Under the pieces are notes generated by a model. The model ran no database searches. It was not told where the DNA came from and worked only from the letters and a program-made list of their open reading frames with translations. Both the position numbers and the translations under genes were made by a program. Positions 11,366-22,600 of a stretch of 64,000 nt of DNA are shown here, piece after piece. The stretch is from Microthyrium microscopicum. Lineage: Eukaryota > Ascomycota > Dothideomycetes > Microthyriales > Microthyriaceae. Location of the stretch: contig MU004233.1 of assembly GCA_010405405.1 (NCBI GenBank), positions 1,377,122 through 1,441,121 of the forward strand, given 5' to 3'. The first letter of the stretch is position 1, and each line of letters opens with the position of its first letter.

Positions 11366-11601
11366 CTGTTAGCAGTGCAGAGGACGTGTATAGCAAATTT
11401 TCTATCGAGTCTCTGGATTTTGGCAAAGTTGATCCAGGCACGATACTTTATTTCTGGTGACCTGCGGCGATAGAAAGGATCGCCTACTTCTATTTCGGGA
11501 TATAGAACAATCAAAGATCTACTTTCCGTGATCCATTTGATCCCTCTGCTCTCAGTACCTGGAGAGTAGATCTCTTGAGCTTTCTTTATTGTTTTATTGG
11601 A
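11366..11601 (-). pseudogene. Coding-like relic exon, unknown family
   Basis: The minus strand has a 78-codon open stretch with protein-like composition, containing EIYSPGTESRGIKWI, YPEIEVGDPFYRRR and WINFAKIQRLDRKF. It ends at a plausible donor (AACAG/GTACGT). Just upstream, the same frame continues past one stop codon into more protein-like sequence (EPHLEVGIKF). No start codon or second exon was found. It probably represents another degraded gene between the hydrolase relic and the secreted-protein gene. The family is not recognised. Confidence 0.35.
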
Positions 11602-11913
11602 CTAGAACTTGATTCCTACTTCAAGATGAGGTTCCAGCAATCCCAGTCATCCTTCTCAATTAAAAGCGTCCAAATATAGATCGTGAGCAATCAAAAATAA
11701 CATGTTGCTCCTTGAATCGTAGAACTTCGAACATTACTATGAGAACATGATCCTATAAACTATACCTTGATATAAGCAATGCTTTACTCGCCGCAAAATG
11801 ATGTTCTCTTTACCTAAAAAGCACCACCCAATTTGTTGCGATCACCAACAATCAGCCGTTGTTATCGCTAATATTAAACTATTTTTAAAGTTTGATACCC
11901 TACATCCATCACA
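11602..11913 (+). promoter_or_regulatory. Upstream region of the small secreted protein
   Basis: A+T-rich stretch of about 310 bp without a gene. Pyrimidine-rich runs and a CATCACA leader lie immediately before the start codon at 11914. No specific operator could be assigned. Confidence 0.35.
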
Positions 11914-12414
11914 ATGAAAACTGTTTTTAGCTTGTCTATTCTGTCTATACTTGCCAGCCAAGCGCTGGCTTGTGTGCACTTTGAAGGAGGAATCCAACAA
12001 GGCGGTAAGTACCTCTTTCCAACTTGAAAGAATCTTCAATTCTAAAAGCCAAAAGGCATCAATCACGGCATATGGATCAACAAATTCGAAGACGATGGCC
12101 ACCCCAGGGACAAACATCCCTGCAAAGGTCCTTCGTACCTGGCCGATGGAGGGTAAGAGCCTGCAAAGTTTTGTAACATGATAGATACTAAAGCCTAAAG
12201 ATGGTTTGACGTCAAGTGCGTTGCAGGAACGAGGCTGTTAGTGAGCCCCAACGGAGGAGAAGTCAAATACTCTTACGACGGGAAGGACTTCCATTGGACT
12301 CAAGCCACCGAGAAAGGAAAGGGCGATAGTATTGGTGCTTGTGAGGATAGAAGAGGTGCATGTGGCTCCGTCGGACATACCTTTTCATGGAAGGTTGTGT
12401 GGTCTTGCAAATAG
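11914..12414 (+). CDS. Small secreted cysteine-rich protein (candidate effector)
   Basis: Three exons (11914-12004, 12056-12152, 12201-12414) encode 133 aa. Residues 1-19 form a textbook signal peptide (basic N-end, hydrophobic core, ALA before the expected cut). The mature part of about 114 aa begins CVHFEGGIQ and has six cysteines, in the contexts CVHF, HPCK, VKCV, GACED, GACGS and WSCK, which would suit three disulfides. It is rich in Gly, Trp and charged residues, and there is no GPI or transmembrane signal. Splice sites are canonical and the phases agree. This profile matches the class of fungal small secreted cysteine-rich proteins, many of which act as effectors or antimicrobial proteins, but I recognise no specific family. 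It lies beside degraded genes, a common setting for such genes. Function is inferred only from these features. Confidence 0.7.
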
Positions 12415-12920
12415 TATCTTATGTTGTTTGACATTGACAGGGAAAAGTTCAGGGTGGCTGGAATTTTGTAGCTTATATTGTACTACTAATTTAGTGAGTG
12501 ATGTATCTTTTGAACTATTCTTCTCGCAAGGGACATGAGCGTATTATGGCTTTTAAGCATCAATACATGGGGAGCATATTGCCATCGGAATTCTCCGAGT
12601 CTCGCTTCATGTTGAACTTGTTCCATTTGTTACTTCCTGCATTTTTAATTTGCTACGGTGTGGCTAAGAGACAAAAATATGCAATCACACTAGAAGAATT
12701 TAAATAACATCAGAGGGGACTGAATGACATTGGTTTCAATGTCTGGCGTTCAGCGCGAGCCTTTGCAAGGCTGAGACCGCTGGTGATTGGCCACACTGAC
12801 AGCCAATCAAAACCTAAAAGCTTGATTCTCTACGCACGGGCCACCACGAACCAATATTGAAAGTCAAACTCAATTGAACCTCCAAGTTTCTTCAAGACAC
12901 CACATCAAATCGCCGTCAAC
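12415..12920. other. Intergenic region, promoter of RPL28
   Basis: About 500 bp. The first 300 bases are A+T-rich with no gene. The last 140 bases carry two CCAAT motifs in opposite orientation and lead into the ribosomal protein gene. Confidence 0.4.
12786..12807. promoter_or_regulatory. Paired inverted CCAAT boxes upstream of RPL28
   Basis: ATTGG at 12786-12790 and CCAAT at 12803-12807 form a closely spaced inverted pair about 115-135 bp before the RPL28 start codon. CCAAT is the core site of the fungal CBC/HAP complex. Binding here is an inference. Confidence 0.35.
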
Positions 12921-13047
12921 ATGCCTACCCGTCTCACAAAAACCCGCAAGCATCGCGGCCACGTTTCCGCCGGTCACGGTCGTGTCGGCAAGCAGTATGT
13001 GTCTCTTTGCGCTCACTCGACGACCGTACTGACAATCATCTAGTCGC

Positions 13048-13082
<35 letters not shown>

Positions 13083-13525
13083 ACATCATCACCGAACCAG
13101 TATGTGCTTCGAAATCATCGTTACATGTTCGTTGCTAACCTGCTCTGATAGATCTCGACAAGTACCATCCAGGTTACTTCGGTAAGGTTGGTATGCGCTA
13201 CTTCCACAAGCAACAAAACCACTTCTGGAAGCCAGTTATCAACATCGATCAGGTCAGTTTCCACTGTCTACAGTTACATCCTCGCATAATGGCTGACATC
13301 TTCTAGCTTTGGTCCCTCGTACCCGCCGAGCAACGCGAGAAGCACTTGTCCGGCAAGGGCAAAGACACCGCTCCCGTCCTCGATCTCCTCAGCTTCGGAT
13401 ACGCCAAGTTGTTAGGAAAGGGCCGTCTTCCCAAGATTCCAATCGTCGTCAAGACCCGATACATCTCTGAGGACGCCGAAAAGAAGATCAAAGAAGCTGG
13501 TGGCGTTGTTCAGTTGGTTGCATAG
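12921..13525 (+). CDS. RPL28: 60S ribosomal protein uL15 (RPL28/L27a)
   Basis: Large-subunit ribosomal protein of the eukaryotic L27a/uL15 family (yeast Rpl28). Four exons (12921-12994, 13044-13099, 13152-13252, 13307-13525) give 149 aa, exactly the usual length. Landmarks in order: [20 protein letters not shown] at the N-terminus, the Gly/His-rich [33 protein letters not shown], and a C-terminal half with [20 protein letters not shown]. The high intron density near the 5' end is usual for ribosomal protein genes. All three introns are 44-54 nt with canonical ends. Confidence 0.97.
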
Positions 13526-14460
13526 GTACCCGGACACCGTTAAGCTTTTGGCATTACGAAGGCGTTGAAAAGGATCACATTAGGGCCGACTTCGTGTCGT
13601 GCTCTTGCAGCGTGGTGGCTGAGGATGGCTTATTCTATATTCAATGAATACCATACCTGAACAAACCTTTCTGGGAGGCTCGCATTTTTGTGCTGGAGCC
13701 TCGGGACTGAGAGCCTCGTGGTGCTATATTTGTGACTTCTTTGGTGACTCGTACTGCGCCTCCGGGATACGCGATAATGCTCATCGTACTAAGATAATCA
13801 GGTAAGTTGTCAGAAGCCGCCGAAATTCCATCTTCGTTGATAGACTGTCACGCCCACTGTCTTATTGTCCTTAAGTCTTTGGCGACGTATGAATTGTCTC
13901 CGCGATTGGATGAGCTGGATCTTCGACTTTGAGATTCAACTCCAGAGGATCTTGATTCTTGCTCTATGTCAGGGCGTCGTAGTCAAGTTTTCTGACTGTA
14001 ACTGGGGTATGTAAGAGGTAGCAGTTGTATAGCGGTGGTATGAGGCTTGGTAGAAACCTACCTTGTAGTAGGTACCCAGGTATCTATCCTATTACGATAT
14101 TCTTGTCATTTTCAGAATTTGAATATGCTTTCAAGACTTGAATCCTCTGATCGACTGTATCCGTCTACACTACAGCAAATAGTAGCAAAACAATTGAAAA
14201 TTGAAGATAAACACGGGATATTTTCAAGTCGTCAATTCACGATCAAAAAATGGTGTAGTACCAAGTGGCCCAAGCTCTTGCGCCAAGCTCTTGTTGCGTA
14301 TTGTCTCCGCCGCCTAAACACTTCAAGCAACTGCTCTTCCAAACCACACACCACAAAGCATCCCTCACAGCAAAGCGGCGTCCATACATCCACACCTTTT
14401 AGCCAGCTCTTCTCCTTCAATCTTTCTTGAGCGACTATCTCACTTGCACAATTGCCAACG
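13526..14460. other. Intergenic region between RPL28 and PRE2
   Basis: 935 bp holding the RPL28 3' region and the PRE2 promoter and leader. The short open frames at 14047-14430 and 14232-14507 overlap on opposite strands and look fortuitous. A short tandem repeat (CCAAGCTCTTG, two copies) lies near 14270-14295. No RNA gene is seen. Confidence 0.4.
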
Positions 14461-15413
14461 ATGGACACCCTCGTGGCGCAGTACAGCTGTCCCGCAATCG
14501 AGGACACAACACTTGACGCTGAGCAAGATGAATTACTTCATGGACCAGATGCGCTCAGCTTGAACTTTTCTCTTCCTCCGATAGCACAAGTAAGCTGGAA
14601 ACCTGTATGTATGTGAAGTGGTCTTTCTAACCGCTTCAGCCTTCCTCCTGGCTCCGCGCCATGACCGACGACGCCTCCAACCCCAACTGCCCCATCAAAA
14701 TCGCCCACGGAACCACAACACTTGCCTTTCGTTTCAAGGGCGGAATCATCGTATGCACCGACTCTCGAGCTACACAGGGTAACTGGATCGCCAGTCAGAC
14801 AGTGAAGAAGGTCATTGAAATCAACAACTCATTGTTGGGAACTATGGCTGGTGGCGCTGCTGATTGTCAATACTGGTTGGCATATTTGGGTATGCAATGT
14901 CGGTTACACGAATTGCGAAACAAGCGCAGAATCACAGTTGCTGCTGCGAGCAAGATATTGGCGAACCTCGTATACTCCTACAAGGGAATGGGCTTGAGCA
15001 TGGTATGAACTCTAGTGACGCGGAGATGTTGCTGAACTTGGACTGACATGTAGCAGGGAACGATGTGCGCGGGTGTCACACCACAAGAAGGTCCGGCTCT
15101 ATATTACGTCGACAGTGACGGCACACGAATGGCTGGCAACATGTTCTGTGTTGGTTCTGGTCAGACTTTCGCCTATGGTGTGCTCGACGCCGAGTACCGT
15201 TACGAGATGGAGGACGAGGAAGCGCTTGAGCTGGGCCGAAGATCTATTCTTGCGGCTATGCATCGTGATGCTTACTCTGGTGGTTTCATCAACCTCTATC
15301 ACGTCAAGGAAGATGGCTGGGTGAAGCATGGATTCAGTGATATGAACCCGATATTCTGGAAGACAAAGTTGGAGAAGGGCGAGTTCTCCAACGTGACAGC
15401 TGACATGGAATGA
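14461..15413 (+). CDS. PRE2: 20S proteasome subunit beta5 (chymotrypsin-like)
   Basis: Catalytic beta5 subunit of the 20S core, responsible for the chymotrypsin-like activity. Three exons (14461-14589, 14640-15002, 15057-15413) give 282 aa. A propeptide of 67 residues ends ...KIAHG before TTTLAFRF, so Thr68 becomes the catalytic Thr1 after self-cleavage. Asp17 (CTDSRA) and Lys33 (QTVKK) of the mature numbering are present. [13 protein letters not shown] and GMGLSMGTM are conserved family blocks, and [12 protein letters not shown] follows. The second intron ends in the tandem acceptor TAGCAG; using the first AG would insert one Gln between Met and Gly. The downstream CAG matches the family consensus. 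Confidence 0.97.
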
Positions 15414-16004
15414 TCAAACCTCTTCACGTCGGTTTGAAAGTAGGAAGTGGCAATAGAAGCAAGACTGCTTTCAGGAGATCATAACCGAGAACATGAAAGC
15501 ATGAACTTTTGAAGTCTATACCCTCACTGTGAGGTACAGCAAATGTTATGCTAGCATGAAGAGATTAAATTCTCAGCCTAATGCTACTTGAAAACTTACA
15601 ACCAATCTACTACTGAAATGTTATGTGAGCTGTACTAATACTTTCAGTTACAGTCCTGAGCCGATCTCGCATGCTCTTCCAAAAACAATTATATCCCACC
15701 ACAAGTGTGCTGGCCAGGATCTAACCTGTTCCTTGTTGTCGACTCCAATTAGAAACACCCGTCTCCTCACTTTTCACGCAATCCCATGTCCGATCTATTA
15801 TCGTGTTTGGCCACTTCTCTCCTACCTCGGTGTCCCGACATGCATGTAAAGCTCCGCGGCACGATGCCGAGAGCTTCTCATCCCTCTCATGAGCCGGTCT
15901 TCATATACACTTCTTACTGAAAATCTATTTTTTTGTGCTTGCCCTTACCGGTCCCTAGAGTGCTTTGTCCAATCGGCAACTTTCCGAATCACTAAATTTG
16001 CAAG
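15414..16004. other. Intergenic region between PRE2 and SSADH
   Basis: 591 bp with the PRE2 3' region and the promoter of the dehydrogenase gene. No supported gene or RNA. The pyrimidine-rich last 150 bases look like a leader. Confidence 0.4.
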
Positions 16005-17761
16005 ATGGGTGACGTTCCAATTGGAGATGCTGAGTATCACAAGAAGGCTGTTGCTGGTGTAAGTTCTTTCCATTATGCTTGAAGAAGATACTTTGTGGTT
16101 TGGGTGGCGCTAACGATTGACCACAGCTGAAAGACTCTTCATTGTTCATCAGTGAAGCTTTCATTGACGGCAAATGGGTGAAGAAGGAGAAGCTCTTCGA
16201 TGTGTATGGTAAGCATACTATAATCCGCCCGATTTCACTGCCATTCAATGTGTCTACAAGATGGCTGCTGTCAGTGACGAGCTAAGTGGCCACAGAACCA
16301 TCCACAGGCACTGTCCTAGGCAAAGTCTCGAACTGCGACCTCGCCGACTTCCAAGCCGCCATCAAAAGCGCCGAACTTGCCCAAGCCGACTTCTGGGAGA
16401 ACACCACCGCCTCCCAGCGCGGCGGCCTCCTACGCAAATGGTACGATCTCATCATCGCCAACGCCGATGACAGTAAGCTATTCCCGTCGCTTTCCCATAA
16501 TCTGCACCGCTAACACATAGCAGTCGCCGTCATCTTGTCCCTCGAGAATGGCAAGACCCTCTCCGAAGCCAAAGGCGAAGTCCTCTACGCCGCCTCCTTC
16601 GTCGCCTGGTTCAGCGAAGAAGCCCCCCGCGCCTACGGCGACACCATCCCCTCCGGCACACCCCACACCACCGTCCTCACCTACAAAGAGCCCGTTGGCG
16701 TCTGCGGTATCATAACACCCTGGAACTTCCCCGCCGCCATGATCACACGCAAAATAGCGCCCGCATTTGCGGCTGGTAATGCTGTGGTCATCAAGCCCCC
16801 AAGTGAGACACCATATACATGTGCGGCGTTGGCCAAGTTGGCTGTAGAGGCTGGCATGGATGGCAAGTTGATGCAGGTGTGCCCAACAAAAGATCGTGCG
16901 GCGGCGACAGAGTTGGCGACGAATCCGATAGTGAAGAAGATTAGCTTTACAGGAAGTACGGGCGTGGGCAAGATGTTGGCCAAATTGGCGGCGGGCACGC
17001 TGAAGAGGGCGAGTTTGGAGTTGGGTGGAAATGCGCCGTTCATTGTGTTTGACGATGCGGATTTGAATCTGGCGGTGGAGGGAGCCATGTTCTGCAAATT
17101 CAGATGCTCGGGGCAGACATGTGTTTGGTAAGTTGTTGCGCTCGATGTAAATGGGCAAACACTAATGGTGATAAGTGCCAATCGGTTGTTCGTACAGAAG
17201 GGCGTTGCGGAGGCTTTCACAGCCAAATTGGTAGAGAAGGTCAAGGCCTTGAAGAACGGACACGGCTTGGATCCCGAGACTACGCAAGGCCCACTGGTCA
17301 ACAAGAGCGGCGTAGACAAGACGCGCGAGCATGTTGAAGATGCAGTGTCCAAGGGTGCGAAGATCGAGTTTGGTGGTAAAGCACCAGATACTCCAGGCTT
17401 CTTCTTCGAGCCTACGGTGCTCAGCGGTGTAACTCCAGAGATGATGGTCGCAAACGATGAGACCTTTGGCCCGTTGGCTCCAATCTTCAGTTTCGAGACG
17501 GAAGCCGAAGTTGTGAAGATGGCCAACGACACTGAATTCGGATTGGCTGGTTACTTCTTTTCCAAGGACATCGGTCGCGCATTGCGAGTTGCCAGGAAAC
17601 TGCAGTGCGGTATGTTGGGTGTGAATACTGGAAAGATCAGTGCTGCTGAGGCGCCATTCGGTGGTGTCAAGGAGAGTGGTTATGGACGAGAGGGCAGTAT
17701 GTATGGACTGGCGGAGTATCAGAACATCAAGAGCGTGACGATTGGAAACTTGAATCTATAG
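16005..17761 (+). CDS. UGA2: Succinate-semialdehyde dehydrogenase (ALDH family)
   Basis: NAD(P)+-dependent aldehyde dehydrogenase of the SSADH (GabD/Uga2) subfamily, which oxidises succinate semialdehyde to succinate in the GABA shunt. Five exons (16005-16058, 16127-16208, 16296-16472, 16524-17127, 17176-17761) give 500 aa, a normal length. Visible motifs are TPWNFPAAMITRK, KPPSETPYT, FTGSTGVGK (cofactor site), ELGGNAPFIVF with catalytic Glu270, and CSGQTC with nucleophile Cys304. The C-terminus has AEAPFGGVKESGYGREG. No mitochondrial presequence is seen, suggesting a cytosolic enzyme. The third intron ends in tandem TAGCAG acceptors that would differ by one residue. The assignment within ALDH is by similarity to the SSADH branch and is good but not absolute. 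Confidence 0.9.
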
Positions 17762-17919
17762 GTCAGTGGATATGAAAATGGAGTTTAGTTGAGGCTAGGT
17801 TGTAAATTTGAACAGGAATAGCATGAGAATGGGACTGGGTATTATTTTTTCTCCCGATATATCTTGATGAGGTGAAGTCGTGTATGTCTTACATATTACT
17901 CTACAAAAGGTTATCATGA

Positions 17920-19387
17920 TTACTTGATCTCAACTTTGCCGCTGGACGAGACTGTAGCGAAATGCATTGTGGTAGGCTTTTCGGGCGGTGGGGAAGCCTT
18001 GAAATCCTTTGGCGATGTGACAGGCGTTTGAGAGGGTTGTTCGGATGGAGTGGTGGTTGACTGCTTCAGGAAAGGAGCACCAGCCGGGGAATTGGCAATG
18101 TCATTTACATCCCCAGAGGTTAGTGAGTCGACAATCTTCGAAGCTCGTGATTGAACCAAGATTGTTGTTGGTCCTCGAAACCGCAGGAATAGCTTAGATG
18201 GAATCAGCCCTGTTTACAAAGCGATATACCTAAAAAAAACATACCCGATCACCCCAAATAGACCGCCGAGCCCACGTGCGTATTGTGTAGAGAGCCTCCG
18301 CGAGAAATTGCCATGCGGGCGTCTTTCTTATCTCGCGGATGAACCTAGTGTCTGGAAGTAGTGAAGATAAAGAAGGAATCTGAAATCGGAACACGTTGGA
18401 CTTGAAACGGTATGCCTGTGGTGCGGTCTCGTTTAATGAATAGGCAAGAACATGTCTGGCAACGGTTAGCAAGTATCTCATGGTTCTTTGACTTCCACAT
18501 ACTTTGGGTGCACCACATAATCTTCATTAGCGGCAAGATTTATTTGATAGACTTGACCATTGCCGATCAAGCCAATAAGTCCACGACCGGTTATATGAGT
18601 ATTGCTCCAATGAGCGATGCTCTGTAAGAATCAGCGTGCTGCAAAAAAGCTAACATTCGGAGCCATACCATTGAGAAATTGAGTTTGGGTTTAACTATAA
18701 GATTGTGACCGGTCCATGAAACAAGACCATTTCTTTGAGCAACTATCCAGTCTGTACGGCCGTCAAGATGGACTGTTGTAAAAGATGATGCAGTTTTGTT
18801 TGTCCCTATTATAGCAGTAAGGGGTGATGTAGACGATATCTAGGTCATTTAGCGAGGTTGCGTTACTTTGCTTACACCGAGCTTACCTTTTGATAGAGGA
18901 ACGGTATTCCAACTGCTGCTCGCCTCAATGGGGAGAATATTGAAAGAGTAGAGATCGCCTGGTATGCAATGAGCTTCTGATGAACTATAATTCGAAGTCG
19001 AGGCCTACATTTTCTGGAGATCCATTCAATGCGACCAATGTACCACGTCTGGTGTATAGGATCTGAGAGGGCGAAAGCTTTACGGATAGGAGCGAAAAGG
19101 GTGTTCCCAGAACTTCGAACGAAGCATCTAGATCTGAGAGTGAGTACTGGATACATGAGGAATGATTCGCACAGCTAACCTGCGGTTCTGGAAGCTACAC
19201 CAGGAACTTGCGATCCATCTTCCTTGGGCAGTTGAATGACGGAAGCCGTGGACTGCAGACGTTTGAACTTGAGTAGCGATTGAGCGCTGACGCGTGTGGT
19301 GACAGGTTTGAAAGCTGAAGAGCCAAATGTCCAGGCGTGGAGCGAGTTTCGAGCAGTCATATTGTGATTCGCATCTTCTCTTTCCAC
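17920..19387 (-). CDS. AIM24: AIM24-like mitochondrial inner-membrane protein
   Basis: Matches the fungal AIM24 family (altered inheritance of mitochondria 24), which in yeast supports MICOS integrity and inner-membrane shape. Seven exons (19387-19180, 19133-19009, 18958-18887, 18839-18669, 18621-18503, 18455-18245, 18192-17920) give 392 aa. The N-terminus is Arg/Ser-rich like a mitochondrial presequence. The core includes [77 protein letters not shown], and later [36 protein letters not shown] second in-frame Met at 19360 may be the true start, since it gives a cleaner presequence ([10 protein letters not shown]). The last intron has a nearer AG that would put a stop in frame; the chosen acceptor restores the conserved GDRLFL block. 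Divergent from UTP20. Confidence 0.85.
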
Positions 19388-19628
19388 ACAGCGAGCTTCA
19401 TGTCGTCAAGACTCAAGAGGGAAAAACATGGATGTTGGAATTGTGGCTAGAGCTCCTGGATGTGGCGTAGTATCTGGCTGACTAAGTGACCTTGACGCAG
19501 CGGCGCTAGGCTATCTCGGGCTAGGCTGTCTTAGGTGCCCGATTTTTCGAAGTTGACGCAGGAAATTTGTAAATTGTCCCTCCTCCATCATTCTCCTAGG
19601 CCAGAACACTGGAGATCTGGCTACAAAC
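19388..19628. promoter_or_regulatory. Short bidirectional promoter of AIM24 and UTP20
   Basis: Only 241 bp separate the two divergent start codons, so the two genes must share a compact upstream region. No motif could be assigned with confidence. Confidence 0.5.
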
Positions 19629-22600
19629 ATGGACCGCGGAAAGAAGAGAAAGAGCTTGGCCATACATTCCATTCTCCCGAATAAGCGCAGTAAATTAACC
19701 AAGTCCTCGAAAAATCACACCTATGAAACTTTCACAAAACGCATCGCAAGGTTGAAAATTGACCCCATCCGGCGGCCTCACGCTCGAGCTTTGGATGATG
19801 AGGACATTACCGCCACCGCTTCATATTTCAGAACTGCCTTGGAAAACTGGATCGAGCTAAACCTTTCAGAACACTTCACTAGATTTGTACGCGACGTGGA
19901 CCCGCTATGCGACAGCTTGCCACAGATCATTCATCATGCCGACAAGATTTTCGAGCTTTTGATCTCCTATCTTGAGAAAGGAAATGCCGTATCACTAGAG
20001 CCATTGTTGGATCTTATTGCACAATTTGCGCATGATCTTGGTGTTCGGTTCGAAAAATACTTCTCCTCAACTGTGAAAACGGTGAATCAACTGGCATCCC
20101 AAACTCAAGAGTCGGAAGCAATAGAATGGAGCTTTAACTGCTTGGCATGGCTTTTCAAATATCTCTCTCGGCTCCTTATTCCGGATCTGCGACCCCTTTA
20201 CGATGCTATGGCCCCGCTACTCGGGAAACAAAAGCAAAAGCTATTCGTCTCGAGGTTCGCTGCAGAAGCTCTCAGTTTTCTCATCCGCCGAGCCGCAGTC
20301 TCGTATCATAAGAACAAGGAATACCTTCAAACCATCATCAAGCACATTTTGATTGACATCGGCAAAGACCAAGATCCTAGGCTTTTGGAGCAATACCAAT
20401 TGGGCGTCATTAGTCTTCTCTCTGAATCGATCAAAGGAGTAAATGAGACTCTCAACAGCAACGGAGAAATAGTTTTCGGGGAGATTCTAGAGCAGTGCGA
20501 AAACATATATGTGCGGCGGCGACAAGATGAAGACGAACAAGTCCTCTCTCTTGTTCAAGGCTTGATAGCGACACTTCTGCACACCACAAATGCCAAAACC
20601 TTCCATCCTATCATAAAAAGGATCACCACACCAAGCCACCACTTTGAAAAGCTCTCGAAGCACTATTCAATAAAGTTACGTATGTCCCTCGTCATTCAAA
20701 TATCCTCGTTCAGAGAGGGCAAGAGCATCGAAGACTGGCGACCGATTGTCAATTTAATGTTAGGAACAATCCCCCTTGTTCAAACCGGCAGGCAGTTTAA
20801 CGTATGTGGACCCGAAATCCTTGCTGCTTTGGCAATCTGCCAGCAGTCTTGTACAATCGATGTCGCCATTGGCACAGTAAAAGTATTGGACGACATTTCC
20901 AAAGGACCGTGGGAAGGCGACTTCCTGCGATTTTGCGAATACCATGCTGAGCTGGGTATTGTCAAGTTTAAGAACTTTGTTCTTCAATCTTTTCAGAGGT
21001 TTATCAGAGAGATTTCACACTGCGACGAGTTGATCATGATGATCCCAAAATTTGCATCAAGAGGCTTATCCATCAATATGGACAGTCTGCCTTTGGCCTT
21101 CATTGAAGCTCTCAAAAAAGATGTTCTAAAGGTGGATACGTCTAATGAAATTCACCGAAGTAGCGCAATACTTGAGATGCTGAAAGTCCTCCCACCTTCC
21201 GAAATCTGGGATGCGAAAGCATTGATGCGATTCTGGAAAAGGCTCACCAAGGACGGCCAGCAAGAACATGAATCAGCTCGAAAAAAACTGCTTTTGGCTT
21301 CTGGGCAGGTTCTCGGTATTGTAGCGGACGTTCACCGAGCTTGGGATTCCAATACGGCGGCTATTTTTGCAATGTTATGTTCCAAAGCTGCTGTCCTTGA
21401 AGATCGAGAAATATTTTGGGAGTCGCTGCTGAAATTCGTCAGCCGCAACGTCGAATCGATGGAGCTTGCAGTTGAGGTCCAGAAACAAATCATCGAATCA
21501 ATCCAGCGAGCTGTGGAGTCTCCAAATCACATCATACGAAGTTCAGCTCTCAAAGTGCTTGCTACGCTTTATCAGCACAAGTCTGGTTCTGTGCCCGAGA
21601 TCCTCGAAGCAGCAATATCCGTCGAGGATACTCAACCTAGCCTTGAAACTGTTCGATTCATTGAAATGAGAGTTCGGAAAATAGGCCAGCTTTACAACGC
21701 CGTCGCCTCCGATCCTTGGATATCACATGTCATTCCATCCTACTGCTTTGGCCTCCTGCGAGTACATTTTGCCTCTATATGGGATGCAGTATATCTGGCC
21801 GTGAAAGACATAATTTCAAGCAAAGAGGGAGAGGCTGCAATCTGTGAAGTCGTCTTTCGTTGGCTGAACCAATCAGTTCCCATTGACGATTCCATGACCG
21901 AAACACTGGGCTCACATCAACTACAGAGCATGGATAGTCTGGAGCAGAACACCGAGAGAATTGATCGCATCTTCAAAGACACCGCAACTACCACAGGGAA
22001 ATTAGAGGCTCAGTTTTTGCGAACCCATGCGCAGTCACCCACCTCCACTAGACTTGATCGAAATCAAGCGCTACAGGTGCTCAAATGTGTACCGCAATTG
22101 GCCGAGAAGAAATCTCGAGCACTAGTTCCTGTTCTACTGAACTGGGCTGCGCCAAATGGTACTGCCAATGACGAGGATGAAGACAGCGATTTCCCTGCTG
22201 AACGATGGAATAGAAAAGACCAGAAAGCCATGCTCTCACTCTTTGCCTCGTTCACAAACCCGAAGTCTCTGTACAGAGCCGAGGAAGTGCAAGCTGCAAT
22301 CCTCAGTCTACTATGTCATGGAGATATTGAGATTCAAAGATCTGCACTGCAGGCAATCTTTTCCAGAAAGGACAAAACAATAAATCAATACCGAGATGAA
22401 ATCGAGAAATTCTTAGATGAGGCGAAACTTCGCGAGCAACTCACCACTTTTCTAGACATTGGTGAAAGCGAAGAGGCTTTACGAGACTCTGATCGCAGTG
22501 AGGTAATGCCAATTATCCTTCGAATCTTGTACGGCCGTGTCATAAATCGCAGCAAAGGCGATCAACAAGTTACCCGAAAGGCTGTGTTTGGTCTTATTTC

